DNA of 58,038 nt from Betaproteobacteria bacterium (GTDB taxonomy: Bacteria; Pseudomonadota; Gammaproteobacteria; Burkholderiales; Rhodocyclaceae): contig JACRAR010000081.1 in the NCBI GenBank assembly GCA_016234745.1, positions 1-58,038 on the forward strand, given 5' to 3'. Under the pieces are notes generated by a model. It did no database searches. It was not told where the DNA came from and saw only the letters and a list, made by a program, of their open reading frames with translations. The translations under genes and the position numbers were made by a program. This document shows positions 7,965 through 16,506 of the stretch, piece by piece. Every line of letters begins with the position of its first letter. The stretch's first letter is position 1.

Positions 7965-8210
7965 GTGACACATCAAAATCTTCCCGCGCCATCGGCTTAC
8001 GCCGAACGGCGTTTCCTCAGCGAGCTTGAACTCGCCAACCGCTGGGGCCTATCCCCCAAGACGCTGCAGCGCTGGCGCGGCATTGGCAAGGGCCCCGTAT
8101 TTGCGAAGTTCTCCAAGAAGGTCGGGTATCCGCTCGACAGCCAGGGCGGCGTCCTGGATTGGGAGCAACGCATCCTCTACCGCTCGACCTCCGAGCGGGC
8201 ATTCGCGTGA
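7965..8210 (+). CDS. Excisionase-like helix-turn-helix protein
   Basis: An 81-residue protein with a MerR/excisionase-type winged helix: FLSELELANRWGLSPKTLQ, then RWRGIGKGPVF, KVGYPLDS. It starts with GTG at 7965 preceded by GAAAGGA. It is the first gene of the long early operon. Small proteins of this type act as excisionases or as transcription regulators in phages; which applies is not visible. Confidence 0.75.
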   Translation: MTHQNLPAPSAYAERRFLSELELANRWGLSPKTLQRWRGIGKGPVFAKFSKKVGYPLDSQGGVLDWEQRILYRSTSERAFA

Positions 8211-8220
8211 GAGGGCGGCC

Positions 8221-8706
8221 ATGAACGATCTCATGATCTCCCCCACCGACCTGCCCGATCTGTCCGTCAGCCAGATCGTCGAGTTGTCGCACCAGCACCT
8301 GCAGGAACTCGACATCACATTGAACGAACTGGCGACCTGGGTCAAGCAGGCACGCGAGCGGGTCAATACCGCACTCGAGCAACGTTACGGAGAGCAAGGG
8401 CGAGCCGCCCTGTTGGACTCCGGCCGCGATTTCGGCGTATCGCACCTGACCGATGGCCCGCTGCGCATCACCTTCGATCTGCCCAAGCGCGTCGCGTGGG
8501 ACCAGAAACGGCTGGCGGAAATTGCCGAGCGCATCGTCGGCGCTGGCGAGCGGGTCCAGGACTACATGGACGTCGACCTCTCGGTGTCCGAGTCGCGTTT
8601 CAACAACTGGCCATCGACGCTGAAAGAGCAGTTCGGTCCCGCCCGCACCGTCAAACCCGGCAAGGCTTCCTTCCGCCTCGCCTTCGTCCAGGAGATCTCC
8701 GAATGA
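8221..8706 (+). CDS. Unrecognised early phage protein
   Basis: A 161-residue acidic, mostly helical protein. The ATG at 8221 is chosen because upstream codons of the same frame lie inside the preceding gene. The segments ISPTDLPDLSVSQIVELSHQ and NELATWVKQARERVNTALEQ look like a coiled coil; the C-terminus KASFRLAFVQEISE is beta-like. Its stop overlaps the next start. It lies just before an antirepressor and the recombination genes; function unknown. Confidence 0.7.
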   Translation: MNDLMISPTDLPDLSVSQIVELSHQHLQELDITLNELATWVKQARERVNTALEQRYGEQGRAALLDSGRDFGVSHLTDGPLRITFDLPKRVAWDQKRLAEIAERIVGAGERVQDYMDVDLSVSESRFNNWPSTLKEQFGPARTVKPGKASFRLAFVQEISE

Positions 8707-8993
8707 CTACCCATCCCCTTTTTGAAAAACTTTGTCGCCACCTCGGCGCCTATCGCAGCGACGACCTTCCGGTGGAAATCTGCTACCTCGATCGCTACCG
8801 CAACCTGGTCGTGAAGCCTCTGCTCGACGCGTCTCTCGACGAGATCGCCTTTGCGGTCCAGACATTGCACGAGGAGAGCATGGCGATCAGCTCACGCCGC
8901 AGCGCCCTGGAATATCTCTACACCTTTTCCCGCAAGCGCGGCGCGGTCGGCGCCGACCAGATCATTCATATCGCCGAGGAGGTGACGAAATGA
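8703..8993 (+). CDS. Small early phage protein
   Basis: A 96-residue protein beginning at the ATG overlapping the upstream TGA. It is helical and charged (PLFEKLCRHLGAYRSDDLPVE; RSALEYLYTFSRKRGAVGADQ). No domain recognised. Its stop overlaps the start of the antirepressor in ATGA, so it belongs to the same translational chain. Confidence 0.7.
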   Translation: MTTHPLFEKLCRHLGAYRSDDLPVEICYLDRYRNLVVKPLLDASLDEIAFAVQTLHEESMAISSRRSALEYLYTFSRKRGAVGADQIIHIAEEVTK

Positions 8994-9745
8994 ACCAGCT
9001 CGTCGCCTTCAACTTTGAATCAAAAAACGTCCGTGTCGTTCTGGGCGAGGACGGCGAGCCGTGGTTTGTGGCCGCCGACGTATGCGCTTCCCTTGAACTT
9101 CCTGAGACACACAAGGCTGTGGCCCGCCTGGATGAGGATGAGAAGGGTCGGAATTCAATTCCGACCCCTGGTGGCCAGCAGGAAATGACCGTCGTCAACG
9201 AGTCTGGCCTCTTCAACCTCGTGCTTGGGAGCCGCAAGCCCGAGGCCAAGCGCTTCAAGCGCTGGGTCACCCATGAAGTGCTGCCGTCCATCCGCAAGAC
9301 CGGTGCCTACATCGTTCCGTCACCGGTCGCCACATTGCCGGCACCGACCCAGGACCGCGTCACCGCGCTGCTGTTGATTGGTGATGCGGTGGCCAAGGTG
9401 CCGGGCGTCAAACCGGGCATTGCCATGGCGGCAACCCTCACTTGCATCCACGAGAACACCGGCCTCTCACTAGAGACCATGCGCCGTGCGCTGCCGGCCT
9501 GCAACGAACCCCTAGCGGCGGTGAACCCCACCAAGCTCGGCGAACAGATCGGCCTGTCGGCGCGGACCGTCAATCTCCGCCTGGCCAACCTGGGCTTCCA
9601 GGAGCGCAACGACCGGGACGAGTGGGAATTGACCGATGCCGGTCGCGCCTGGGGTGAGGCCCTGCCGTATTCGCGCAACGGACATTCCGGATACCAGATT
9701 CTCTGGCGGCCGGAAGTGACCGAACTGCTGAAGGAGGCTGCGTAA
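8990..9745 (+). CDS. BRO-N family phage antirepressor
   Basis: A 251-residue protein with a BRO-N domain at residues 5-105: VRVVLGEDGEPWFVAADVC, then VVNESGLFNLVLGSRKPEAK and FKRWVTHEVLPSIRKTGAY are diagnostic. The C-terminal part (NPTKLGEQIGLSARTVNLRL, then ELTDAGRAWGEALPY) is a winged helix that probably binds DNA. BRO-N proteins often antagonise phage repressors. It may thus act on the XRE repressor at 5051-5389, although that pairing is inference. It overlaps both neighbours. Confidence 0.88.
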   Translation: MNQLVAFNFESKNVRVVLGEDGEPWFVAADVCASLELPETHKAVARLDEDEKGRNSIPTPGGQQEMTVVNESGLFNLVLGSRKPEAKRFKRWVTHEVLPSIRKTGAYIVPSPVATLPAPTQDRVTALLLIGDAVAKVPGVKPGIAMAATLTCIHENTGLSLETMRRALPACNEPLAAVNPTKLGEQIGLSARTVNLRLANLGFQERNDRDEWELTDAGRAWGEALPYSRNGHSGYQILWRPEVTELLKEAA

Positions 9746-10581
9746 TGGCACTCCCCATCATCTCGGCCGAAGAACGGCTCAAGGAACGGCACAGTGCCAA
9801 GGTCGGCCTGGTCGGATTCCCTGGTGTCGGCAAGACCACGCAGCTCAAGACCCTGCCGCCGGAGAGCACCCTGTTCGTCGACCTCGAGGCCGGCGACCTG
9901 TCGGTCAAGGACTGGCCGGGTGACACCGTACGCCCCCGCACTTGGAATGAGTTCCGGGATTTGGTGGTGTTCCTTGCCGGCCCCCTACCCACGGCGACAT
10001 CGGACCAGCCCTTCTCCGAAGCCCACTTCCGGCATGTCTGCGACAAGTTCGGCGACCCGGCACAACTGGCCAAGTACGAGTTCTATTTTGTTGACTCGCT
10101 GACCGTCCTCTCGCGCCTGTGCTTCGCCTGGTGCAAGGCACAGCCACAGGCCTACTCGGAGAAGAACGGCAAGCCGGACACCCGCGGCGCCTATGGCCTG
10201 CTCGGCCAGGAAATGATCACGGCGCTGACCCACTTGCAGCATGTCCGTGACAAGCACGTCATCTACGTTGCCATCCTCGAGGAGAAGACCGACGACTACA
10301 ACCGGCGCTTCTACCAGTTGCAGTTGGAGGGCAGCAAGACCGCGCTGGAGTTGCCGGGGGTCCTCGACGAAGTGGTGACGCTCGCCATTCTCAAGGCTGA
10401 CGACGGCACGCCCTACCGAGGCTTCGTTACCCGCGCCGACAACCCTTACGGTTATCCGAGCAAGGACCGCAGCGGCTGTCTCGACGCCGTCGAGGAACCA
10501 CACCTCGGCAAGCTCATCCAGAAATGCCTGGGCACCCAGGACAACGGATCTCTCTTTCCAAATACCCAATTCAAGGAGTAA
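9745..10581 (+). CDS. Sak4-like phage recombination ATPase (AAA_24)
   Basis: A 278-residue P-loop ATPase. The Walker A motif GFPGVGKTT is at residues 24-32, followed by the short Walker-B-like strands TLFVDLEAGDLSV and YFVDSLTVLSR. The arrangement and the following ssDNA-binding gene match Sak4, the minimal RecA/Rad51-like single-strand annealing protein of phages. It likely promotes recombination-dependent replication together with the SSB-like protein (10585) and the nuclease (11891). Start overlaps the previous stop in TAATG. Confidence 0.82.
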   Translation: MALPIISAEERLKERHSAKVGLVGFPGVGKTTQLKTLPPESTLFVDLEAGDLSVKDWPGDTVRPRTWNEFRDLVVFLAGPLPTATSDQPFSEAHFRHVCDKFGDPAQLAKYEFYFVDSLTVLSRLCFAWCKAQPQAYSEKNGKPDTRGAYGLLGQEMITALTHLQHVRDKHVIYVAILEEKTDDYNRRFYQLQLEGSKTALELPGVLDEVVTLAILKADDGTPYRGFVTRADNPYGYPSKDRSGCLDAVEEPHLGKLIQKCLGTQDNGSLFPNTQFKE

Positions 10582-10584
10582 CAA

Positions 10585-11202
10585 ATGAATCAGAACACAT
10601 GGCAAGACTTCAATGATGCAGAGGCACAACAGGGTGCATTCGACCTGATTCCGAAGGGCACGCTGGTACGCGTGCGCATGACCATCAAACCTGGTGGCTA
10701 CGACGATCCCACCCAAGGGTGGACAGGTGGTTATGCCTCGCAGAGCTTCGACACCGGCAGTGCCTACCTCGCCTGCGAGTTCGTGGTGCTGGAAGGTGCC
10801 TATGCCAAGCGCAAGATGTGGTCGAACATCGGGCTGCAGTCGCGCAAGGGTCCCACCTGGGGACAGATGGGCCGCAGCATGATCCGGGCAATCCTCAACA
10901 GTGCCCGCAACATTCAGCCCCAGGACAACGGGCCACAGGCTGCCGCAGCCCGGCGCATCCAGGGGTTTAACGAGCTCGACGGCATCGAGTTCCTGGCCCG
11001 AGTTGATGTGGAGAAGGATGCCAAGGGGGAAGACCGCAATGTCGTGAAGCTGGCGGTGGAACCCGACCACAAGGACTACGCCGCGCTGATGGGGGGATCC
11101 TCAAATGTGCCGTCCGGCAACGCGACGCCAGCTCCGGCAGCCTCAGGCGCACCGGTTGGACAACGCCCGGCGCAAACCGGCAAGCCTGCTTGGGCGCAAT
11201 GA
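10585..11202 (+). CDS. Phage single-stranded DNA-binding-like protein
   Basis: A 205-residue protein. The first 150 residues look like an OB-type fold (FDLIPKGTLVRVRMTIKPGG; YLACEFVVLEGAYAKRKMW), and the last 45 are a flexible Ala/Pro/Gly tail ending KPAWAQ, similar in style to the tails of SSBs. Position immediately after the Sak4-like ATPase is typical of phage SSBs paired with Sak4. A good ribosome site (AAGGAG) precedes the ATG. Assignment rests on context and fold style. Confidence 0.65.
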   Translation: MNQNTWQDFNDAEAQQGAFDLIPKGTLVRVRMTIKPGGYDDPTQGWTGGYASQSFDTGSAYLACEFVVLEGAYAKRKMWSNIGLQSRKGPTWGQMGRSMIRAILNSARNIQPQDNGPQAAAARRIQGFNELDGIEFLARVDVEKDAKGEDRNVVKLAVEPDHKDYAALMGGSSNVPSGNATPAPAASGAPVGQRPAQTGKPAWAQ

Positions 11203-11423
11203 GCCAAGTGGTGAAAACCGATATGACGAACAGACGTTGCGGGAACTGCTGCCACCTCGATCGCGCCAACGAAACCAACCTCGGTGGATTGCGGATTGCC
11301 AAATGCACCCATCCCGCCGGCGTGACGATTCAGGGCACACCGATCAAGAACGACTTTGTCGAACTGGATGCCCGGTGTTCCGAACACGTTGCCCGCGTTG
11401 GCGCAGCCAACGCCCGGAGGTAG
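11199..11423 (+). CDS. Small cysteine-rich protein
   Basis: A 74-residue protein with four cysteines in a zinc-finger-like layout (RRCGNCCHLDRAN, then KCTHPAGV, and ARCSEHV). Its ATG overlaps the stop of the SSB-like gene. Probably a small metal-binding early protein; no function known. Confidence 0.65.
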   Translation: MSQVVKTDMTNRRCGNCCHLDRANETNLGGLRIAKCTHPAGVTIQGTPIKNDFVELDARCSEHVARVGAANARR

Positions 11424-11429
11424 CGATGC

Positions 11430-11894
11430 ATGAGCGGCAAATGCTGGGTGTGCAACCGTCAGGCCCGGGGATTCGGCCATATGGATGGTCGTTTCAAGAT
11501 CGCCGATCCCCGGCGCTATCCCCTCGACTGGGTGTTCTGCAGCCGCCGCTGTCAGGACGCTTTCCACAGACTGTATGGCAACTGGGTCGATGCCAGGCAG
11601 AACGACAAGGAGGTCACCATGACCGACCCCACTGAGATGGAGATCGCCGCCATGCGGCGATGCCTCAAGGCATTCGGCGAAGCTGCCGGCGAGATCGGTT
11701 TCGACAAACCCCTTGGCACCTACTCGGAGGCCGAGGCGCTGCAGGTGATCGAGGCCATCGTCAGCGGCTATACGGACGCCATGCTGGTCGCCCACGAGGC
11801 CACCAAGTATCCGCCGATATGCGGATTGAAGGAAACCGTCAGCAATCCATTCGCTGATCTCGCGGACGACCTACCGTGGGAGGCGAAGCCATGA
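11430..11894 (+). CDS. Zinc-finger phage protein (possibly DUF6511)
   Basis: A 154-residue protein in two parts. Residues 1-50 carry CWVCNRQARGFGH and DWVFCSRRCQDAFHRLYG, two CxxC-type knuckles that resemble DUF6511 proteins. The second part (EMEIAAMRRCLKAFGEAAGE, then VEAIVSGYTDAML in outline) is helical and acidic. A Met near residue 64 (11619), preceded by GGAGGT, could serve as a second start for the helical part alone. It overlaps the next gene by four bases. Confidence 0.65.
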   Translation: MSGKCWVCNRQARGFGHMDGRFKIADPRRYPLDWVFCSRRCQDAFHRLYGNWVDARQNDKEVTMTDPTEMEIAAMRRCLKAFGEAAGEIGFDKPLGTYSEAEALQVIEAIVSGYTDAMLVAHEATKYPPICGLKETVSNPFADLADDLPWEAKP

Positions 11895-12628
11895 TGGATT
11901 TCAATTCCTCATCCAGCATCTCCGGACAAGTGACCGCGCTCATCGATGTCGGCATGCAACAGGTTCGCGCCAGGGAGGAGGTGCGGCTTTATCTTGGTGC
12001 ATCACGGTTAGGTGTCTCCTGCGAGCGCGCCTTGCAGTATGAGTACGCGCAGGCTCCCGTGGATTATGGGCGCGATTTCCAAGGTCGCATGTTGCGTATC
12101 TTCCAGCGCGGCCACGTCATCGAGGACTGCATGGCCGGATGGTTGCGGGGAGCCGGCTTCGACCTGCGGACCCGTAACCAGCAGGGCGAGCAGTTTGGTT
12201 TCACCGTGGCGGACGGTCGGTTGCAGGGGCATGCCGATGGCGTCGTCGTTGGCGGACCGGAAGGGTTTGCCTATCCCTGCCTGTGGGAGAACAAATGCCT
12301 GGGCGGGAAGTCCTGGCGCGACTTGGAGAAGAACCGGCTGGCCGTCTCGAAACCGGTCTATGCCGCACAGGTGGCACTCTACCAGGCCTACCTCGATTTG
12401 CATGAGCACCCGGCCATCTTCACGGCAGTGAATGCCGACACGATGGACATCTACACCGAGCTCGTGCCATTTGACGGCGCACTGGCCCAACGCATGTCGG
12501 ATCGTGGTGCCAAGGTCATCGAGGCAACCGAGGCTCATGAATTGCTGCCGCGCTCATTTGCCGAGCAGACATACTTCGAATGCCGCATGTGTGATTGGCA
12601 GGATCGCTGCTGGAGGAATGCACAATGA
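11891..12628 (+). CDS. PD-(D/E)XK superfamily nuclease
   Basis: A 245-residue nuclease-like protein starting at ATG 11891, which overlaps the previous TGA. The motif GHADGVVV followed by WENKCLGGKSW matches the D...ExK active site of the PD-(D/E)XK superfamily, and the C-terminal cysteines in ECRMCDWQDRCW resemble the iron-sulphur or zinc cluster of Cas4/AddB-type exonucleases. With the Sak4-like ATPase it would provide the exonuclease plus annealase pair of a phage recombination system. Exonuclease polarity cannot be told. Confidence 0.8.
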   Translation: MMDFNSSSSISGQVTALIDVGMQQVRAREEVRLYLGASRLGVSCERALQYEYAQAPVDYGRDFQGRMLRIFQRGHVIEDCMAGWLRGAGFDLRTRNQQGEQFGFTVADGRLQGHADGVVVGGPEGFAYPCLWENKCLGGKSWRDLEKNRLAVSKPVYAAQVALYQAYLDLHEHPAIFTAVNADTMDIYTELVPFDGALAQRMSDRGAKVIEATEAHELLPRSFAEQTYFECRMCDWQDRCWRNAQ

Positions 12629-12852
12629 AGCATTCTCTTCCTCAACCGCCTATCGTCGAGCCGCTGGTCGATGCGCGACACGCCGCCCGAGCGCTGAACC
12701 TGCCGCGCTACTACTTCACCAAGCCGCGAAGTCGCGAGACCAAGAAGATTCCGTTCTACCGTATCGGACGAACCATTCGCTTCCGGATGTCCGAGTTGGA
12801 GGCGTGGTCGGCACATCACCGCATGCAGCACGATGACGGGGAGGGCGCATGA
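12625..12852 (+). CDS. Small helix-turn-helix protein (excisionase/MerR type)
   Basis: A 75-residue protein with a MerR-like winged helix: PLVDARHAARALNLPRYYF, then PFYRIGRTIRFRMSELEAW. Start overlaps the nuclease stop and its stop overlaps the primase start, so it is coupled to both. It may be an excisionase or an early regulator; a second protein of the same fold opens the operon at 7965. Confidence 0.75.
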   Translation: MKHSLPQPPIVEPLVDARHAARALNLPRYYFTKPRSRETKKIPFYRIGRTIRFRMSELEAWSAHHRMQHDDGEGA

Positions 12853-15125
12853 TCGATTTCAATGATGGCCCGGCGCCTGCCGACCACAACCAAGATGCTG
12901 CACGGGAAGAGATTCGTGCGGCACTCATCAATAATCTGGAATCGGTCCTCTTCACCTTGTTTCCTGCGGGCAAGAAGCGCAAGGACACCTTCTGCATCGG
13001 CGATATCCTGGGTAGTCCCGGCAACAGCCTCGAGATTGTCCTATCGGGAGAGAAGGCCGGGCTGTGGACGGATCGCGCCGCCAACTCGGGTGGTGACGTC
13101 TTCACTCTGATCGGTGGTCACTTCGGTGTCGACACACATCAGGACTTTCCGAAGGTGCTGGCGCACTGCACCGACGTGCTTGGGCGTGCGCCACCCACAC
13201 CGATTCGCAAGGGAAAGCGTCAGGCGCCCACCGACGATCTCGGCCCGGCAACCGCCAAATGGGATTATCTCGATGGCGACGGCAGGTTGATCGCGGTGGT
13301 TTATCGGTATGACCCGCCCGGCGGCAAGAAGGAGTTCAGACCGTGGGACGCCAAGCGCAGGAAGCCGGCGCCCCCCGAGCCGCGTCCGCTTTACAACCAG
13401 CCTGCCATCAGGAATGCCAACAGCGTCGTGCTGGTCGAAGGCGAAAAATGTGCGCAGGCATTAATCGATACAGGCATCGTGGCCACAACCGCCATGCACG
13501 GCGCCAATGCCCCGGTCGACAAGACCGACTGGTCGCCGCTGGCACAGAAGGCCGTACTGATCTGGCCCGATCGCGACAAGCCAGGGTGGAATTATGCGAT
13601 GAGCGCTGCCGATGCGGCCTTGGCGGCAGGTGCCATTTCCTGCGCAGTGCTGGTGCCGCCGGACGACAAACCCGCAGGTTGGGATGTGGCGGATGCCCTG
13701 GCGGAAGGATTTGATGTCAACGAGTTCATCGCCAGCGGGCCGCGCATCAGCGTCAAGCCGTCGCAGGGTGCCGATCTACCCGCCCAAACCGAGAACGCCG
13801 TCTGGGCCACCGATGATGCGCTGGCGCTGGCCTTCACCGGCCGCTATGCCGAGGATTGGCGTTACTGCGCCCAGTGGGGTAAGTGGCTGGTGTGGACGGG
13901 CAACCGCTGGCAGTCCGATGACACCCTGCTGGTGAACCATCTTGTTCGCCAGGTCTGCCGGGATGCCTCGGTCAAGGCCAGCTCGCATCGCCTGGCCGCC
14001 AAACTTGCCGCCAGCGGTACGGTCGGCGGCGTCGAACGTCTCGCACGCAGCGACCGGCGGCATGCATCGAGTTCTGCCGAGTGGGATGCCGACCCCTGGC
14101 TACTCAACACCACCGGTGGCGTGATCGATCTGCAGACCGGGCGGATGCGAGCGCATGAGCGATCCGACCGCATGACCAAGATCGCCCTGGCCACGTCACG
14201 TGGTCAGTGCCCGCAATGGTTGAGGTTCCTGGCTGACATCACCAACGGTGATGCCGAGTTGATGGCCTACCTGCAGCGGGTGATCGGCTACTGCCTGACC
14301 GGGGTCACCACCGAACATGCATTGTTCTTTCTGTACGGCACGGGCGCCAATGGCAAGTCAGTGTTCGTGAATGTGATCACGACCATCCTGGGGGATTACG
14401 CGGCAAACGCGCCCATGGACACGTTCATGGAAACCCGCACCGACCGCCATCCCACCGATCTGGCGGGTCTGCGCGGTGCACGCTTCGTCTCCAGCATAGA
14501 AACCGAGCAGGGGCGGCGCTGGAACGAATCGAAAGTGAAGACCATCACCGGTGGCGACAAGGTGTCGGCGCGTTTTATGCGACAAGATTTTTTTGACTAC
14601 CTGCCGCAGTTCAAGCTGGTGATTGCCGGCAACCACAAGCCCTCCATCCGCAACGTGGACGAGGCCATGAAGCGGCGGCTGCATCTCATCCCCTTCACCG
14701 TCAAGATTCCACCCGAGCGCCGCGACGGGAAGCTCACCGAAAAGCTGCTCAAGGAACGCGACGGCATCCTGGCGTGGGCGATCGAAGGCTGCATGCTCTG
14801 GCAGCAGGCGGGCCTGAAGCCGCCCAAGGTGGTGGTCGATGCGACCGATGAGTATTTCGACGAGGAGGACGCCATCGGCGAATTCATCGAGGAGGAATGC
14901 CAGCGCCACGCCCAGGCCAGCGTCTCCGTGGCAGACACATTTCAGCGCTGGCAGGAATGGGCCAATCGACGCGGCGAATACATCGGCACCAGCCGCTGGC
15001 TGATGCAGCAGCTGTGCAACCGGGGGTTTGAGCGCAAGCGCCTGCATGCCGGGGTGAAGGGCATCGCCGGCCTGTCACTCAAGCCCAAGGACTATGGCGG
15101 ACGACTGCCCTACCGGGATGACTGA
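12849..15125 (+). CDS. Phage P4-type DNA primase-helicase
   Basis: A 758-residue fusion. Residues about 30-110 form a primase N-terminal region, and a TOPRIM-like segment follows (SVVLVEGEKCAQALIDTG; AVLIWPDRDKPGWNYA, about 190-250). The C-terminal half is a D5/P4-type SF3 helicase: DPWLLNTTGGVIDLQTG, Walker A GTGANGKS near residue 498, Walker B-like RFVSSIETEQGRRWNE, and sensor VIAGNHKPSIRNVDEA. Such proteins unwind and prime at the phage origin. The inverted repeats directly downstream (15134-15230) are a candidate origin. Full-length, no frameshift seen. Confidence 0.93.
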   Translation: MIDFNDGPAPADHNQDAAREEIRAALINNLESVLFTLFPAGKKRKDTFCIGDILGSPGNSLEIVLSGEKAGLWTDRAANSGGDVFTLIGGHFGVDTHQDFPKVLAHCTDVLGRAPPTPIRKGKRQAPTDDLGPATAKWDYLDGDGRLIAVVYRYDPPGGKKEFRPWDAKRRKPAPPEPRPLYNQPAIRNANSVVLVEGEKCAQALIDTGIVATTAMHGANAPVDKTDWSPLAQKAVLIWPDRDKPGWNYAMSAADAALAAGAISCAVLVPPDDKPAGWDVADALAEGFDVNEFIASGPRISVKPSQGADLPAQTENAVWATDDALALAFTGRYAEDWRYCAQWGKWLVWTGNRWQSDDTLLVNHLVRQVCRDASVKASSHRLAAKLAASGTVGGVERLARSDRRHASSSAEWDADPWLLNTTGGVIDLQTGRMRAHERSDRMTKIALATSRGQCPQWLRFLADITNGDAELMAYLQRVIGYCLTGVTTEHALFFLYGTGANGKSVFVNVITTILGDYAANAPMDTFMETRTDRHPTDLAGLRGARFVSSIETEQGRRWNESKVKTITGGDKVSARFMRQDFFDYLPQFKLVIAGNHKPSIRNVDEAMKRRLHLIPFTVKIPPERRDGKLTEKLLKERDGILAWAIEGCMLWQQAGLKPPKVVVDATDEYFDEEDAIGEFIEEECQRHAQASVSVADTFQRWQEWANRRGEYIGTSRWLMQQLCNRGFERKRLHAGVKGIAGLSLKPKDYGGRLPYRDD

Positions 15126-15133
15126 GTGCATCG

Positions 15134-15230
15134 GGTGACCGAAGGTGACTGGTCTCTACATAACTCTCTTTACGCGTGTACACGCGCACGCGTAAGAAGG
15201 TTTACTGCAGGACGGCCACCTTCGGTCACC
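15134..15230. repeat. Nested inverted repeats after the primase gene (candidate origin)
   Basis: A perfect 14-bp inverted repeat GGTGACCGAAGGTG (15134-15147) / CACCTTCGGTCACC (15217-15230) encloses a second set: TTACGCGTG (15170-15178) / CACGCGTAA (15187-15195), and the 14-bp perfect palindrome CGCGTGTACACGCG (15173-15186). There is no T-run that would make it a terminator. Its place beside a P4-type primase-helicase makes an origin or primase-binding site a reasonable inference. Confidence 0.6.
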
Positions 15231-15258
15231 AAGCAAGACTTTCAAGGAGATATGTGAC

Positions 15259-15723
15259 ATGACCGAAACGATTCTGGCCCTCGACCTGGGCACGCAAACC
15301 GGATGGGCGCTGCACCACCTGGACGGCACCATCACCAGCGGCAGCGAATCCTTCAAGCCGCAGCGTTTTGAGGGCGGAGGCATGCGCTTCCTGCGCTTCA
15401 AGCGCTGGCTCAACGAAATTCTCTCTACCAGCGACCACATCAATGCGGTGTTTTTTGAGGAAGTGCGCCGACATGCCGGTGTCGATGCCGCGCACGCCTA
15501 TGGCGGCTTCATGGGACATCTCACGGCATGGTGCGAACTCCACAACCTCCCTTACCAGGGCGTGCCGGTCGGTACGATCAAGAAACACGCAACGGGCAAG
15601 GGCAACGCTGGCAAGGACGAGATGATTGCGGCAGTCGTCAAGCACGGCTTTGCCCCCATCGACGACAACGAGGCCGATGCCCTGGCGCTGTTGCACTGGG
15701 CGATCGAGATGCAGGAGGTGTGA
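15259..15723 (+). CDS. RuvC-like Holliday-junction resolvase
   Basis: A 154-residue RNase H-fold protein. ILALDLGTQTGWAL supplies the first catalytic aspartate (Asp9), VFFEEVRRHAG an acidic residue near 67, and DDNEADALALLHW the C-terminal aspartates, in RuvC spacing. Phage RuvC-like enzymes cut branched DNA before packaging. It starts just after the inverted-repeat region with a good ribosome site (AAGGAGA). Length fits the short phage forms. Confidence 0.85.
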   Translation: MTETILALDLGTQTGWALHHLDGTITSGSESFKPQRFEGGGMRFLRFKRWLNEILSTSDHINAVFFEEVRRHAGVDAAHAYGGFMGHLTAWCELHNLPYQGVPVGTIKKHATGKGNAGKDEMIAAVVKHGFAPIDDNEADALALLHWAIEMQEV

Positions 15724-15724
15724 G

Positions 15725-16312
15725 ATGAAGGCAATTACCATGATTCCCGTTCATCCCGGCTACATGCAGGGTCAGCCCACGCAATTGGTCGACGCACGTC
15801 TGCTGCACCAGTTTTTGCAAGTCGGCCGTGACTTCTCAAACTGGATAAAGGGCCGTATCCAGGAATATGGCTTCGAAGAAAACAAGGACTACTTGCTCGC
15901 CAAAACCGGCGAGCAACTCCCCCACCTTGGCGGACACCGGACGGTCGTCAGGATCGACTACTTCCTCTGCATCGACATGTCCAAGGAACTGGCCATGGTC
16001 GAGCGTACCCCAAGAGGACGGCAGGCCCGGCGTTATTTCATTGAGTGCGAGCGTCAGCTTCGTATGATGCAGGGCAAGTTGATCCTACCAGTCCAATCGC
16101 AGCAGCATGTGCCCCTGTCCCGTGCCCAACGTCAAGCGATCAACCGGCAGGCGTGGGCCGACGTCGCGGGAGATGCCCATGCCGCATTCCATGCCCGACG
16201 TGAAGCACTGATCAATCAAATGGGAACGGCAACGGGCTGGAATGCCGGGCCACTGGTCCGACTGACGCCTCCGGCTTGGGCTTTGGAGGATGTGGCGGGA
16301 GAACCGGCATGA
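15725..16312 (+). CDS. AntA/AntB-family antirepressor
   Basis: A 195-residue protein. Residues 18-110 match the AntA/AntB domain: LVDARLLHQFLQVGRDFSNW, then IQEYGFEENKDYLLAKTG and RRYFIECERQLR. The C-terminal 70 residues include a helical segment (AQRQAINRQAWADVAGDAHA). It is the second antirepressor in this operon besides the BRO-N protein at 8990. Such pairs can respond to different repressors. ATG at 15725 follows the previous stop by one base. Confidence 0.85.
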   Translation: MKAITMIPVHPGYMQGQPTQLVDARLLHQFLQVGRDFSNWIKGRIQEYGFEENKDYLLAKTGEQLPHLGGHRTVVRIDYFLCIDMSKELAMVERTPRGRQARRYFIECERQLRMMQGKLILPVQSQQHVPLSRAQRQAINRQAWADVAGDAHAAFHARREALINQMGTATGWNAGPLVRLTPPAWALEDVAGEPA

Positions 16313-16506
16313 AGGTGCTGACTCCCCCGTACCGTTGCCCCCTCGGCCGCACCACACAGCGCACCGACCCAGACAGCATCAAACGTGAAGGCTGGCGGGA
16401 TCAGCATATCCTCGTCGTGGCGGAAAGCGACGACCGCCTGGATTTTGTGGAACGGGAATTCGTGAGGCGGATTGGTGAGCGCCTGTATGGAGGGCGCCAT
16501 GGCTGA
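16309..16506 (+). CDS. Small unknown early protein
   Basis: A 65-residue basic protein (MKVLTPPYRCPLGRTTQRT). The ATG overlaps the antirepressor stop in ATGA. The C-terminal half, DQHILVVAESDDRLDFVERE, is helix/strand without known domain. Overlap with both neighbours supports it as a real gene. Confidence 0.6.
   Translation: MKVLTPPYRCPLGRTTQRTDPDSIKREGWRDQHILVVAESDDRLDFVEREFVRRIGERLYGGRHG

Noticed and set aside
9985-11070. A 361-codon open frame antisense to the Sak4-like and SSB-like genes
   Set aside because: It is the reverse reading of two well-supported genes and has no recognisable domain.
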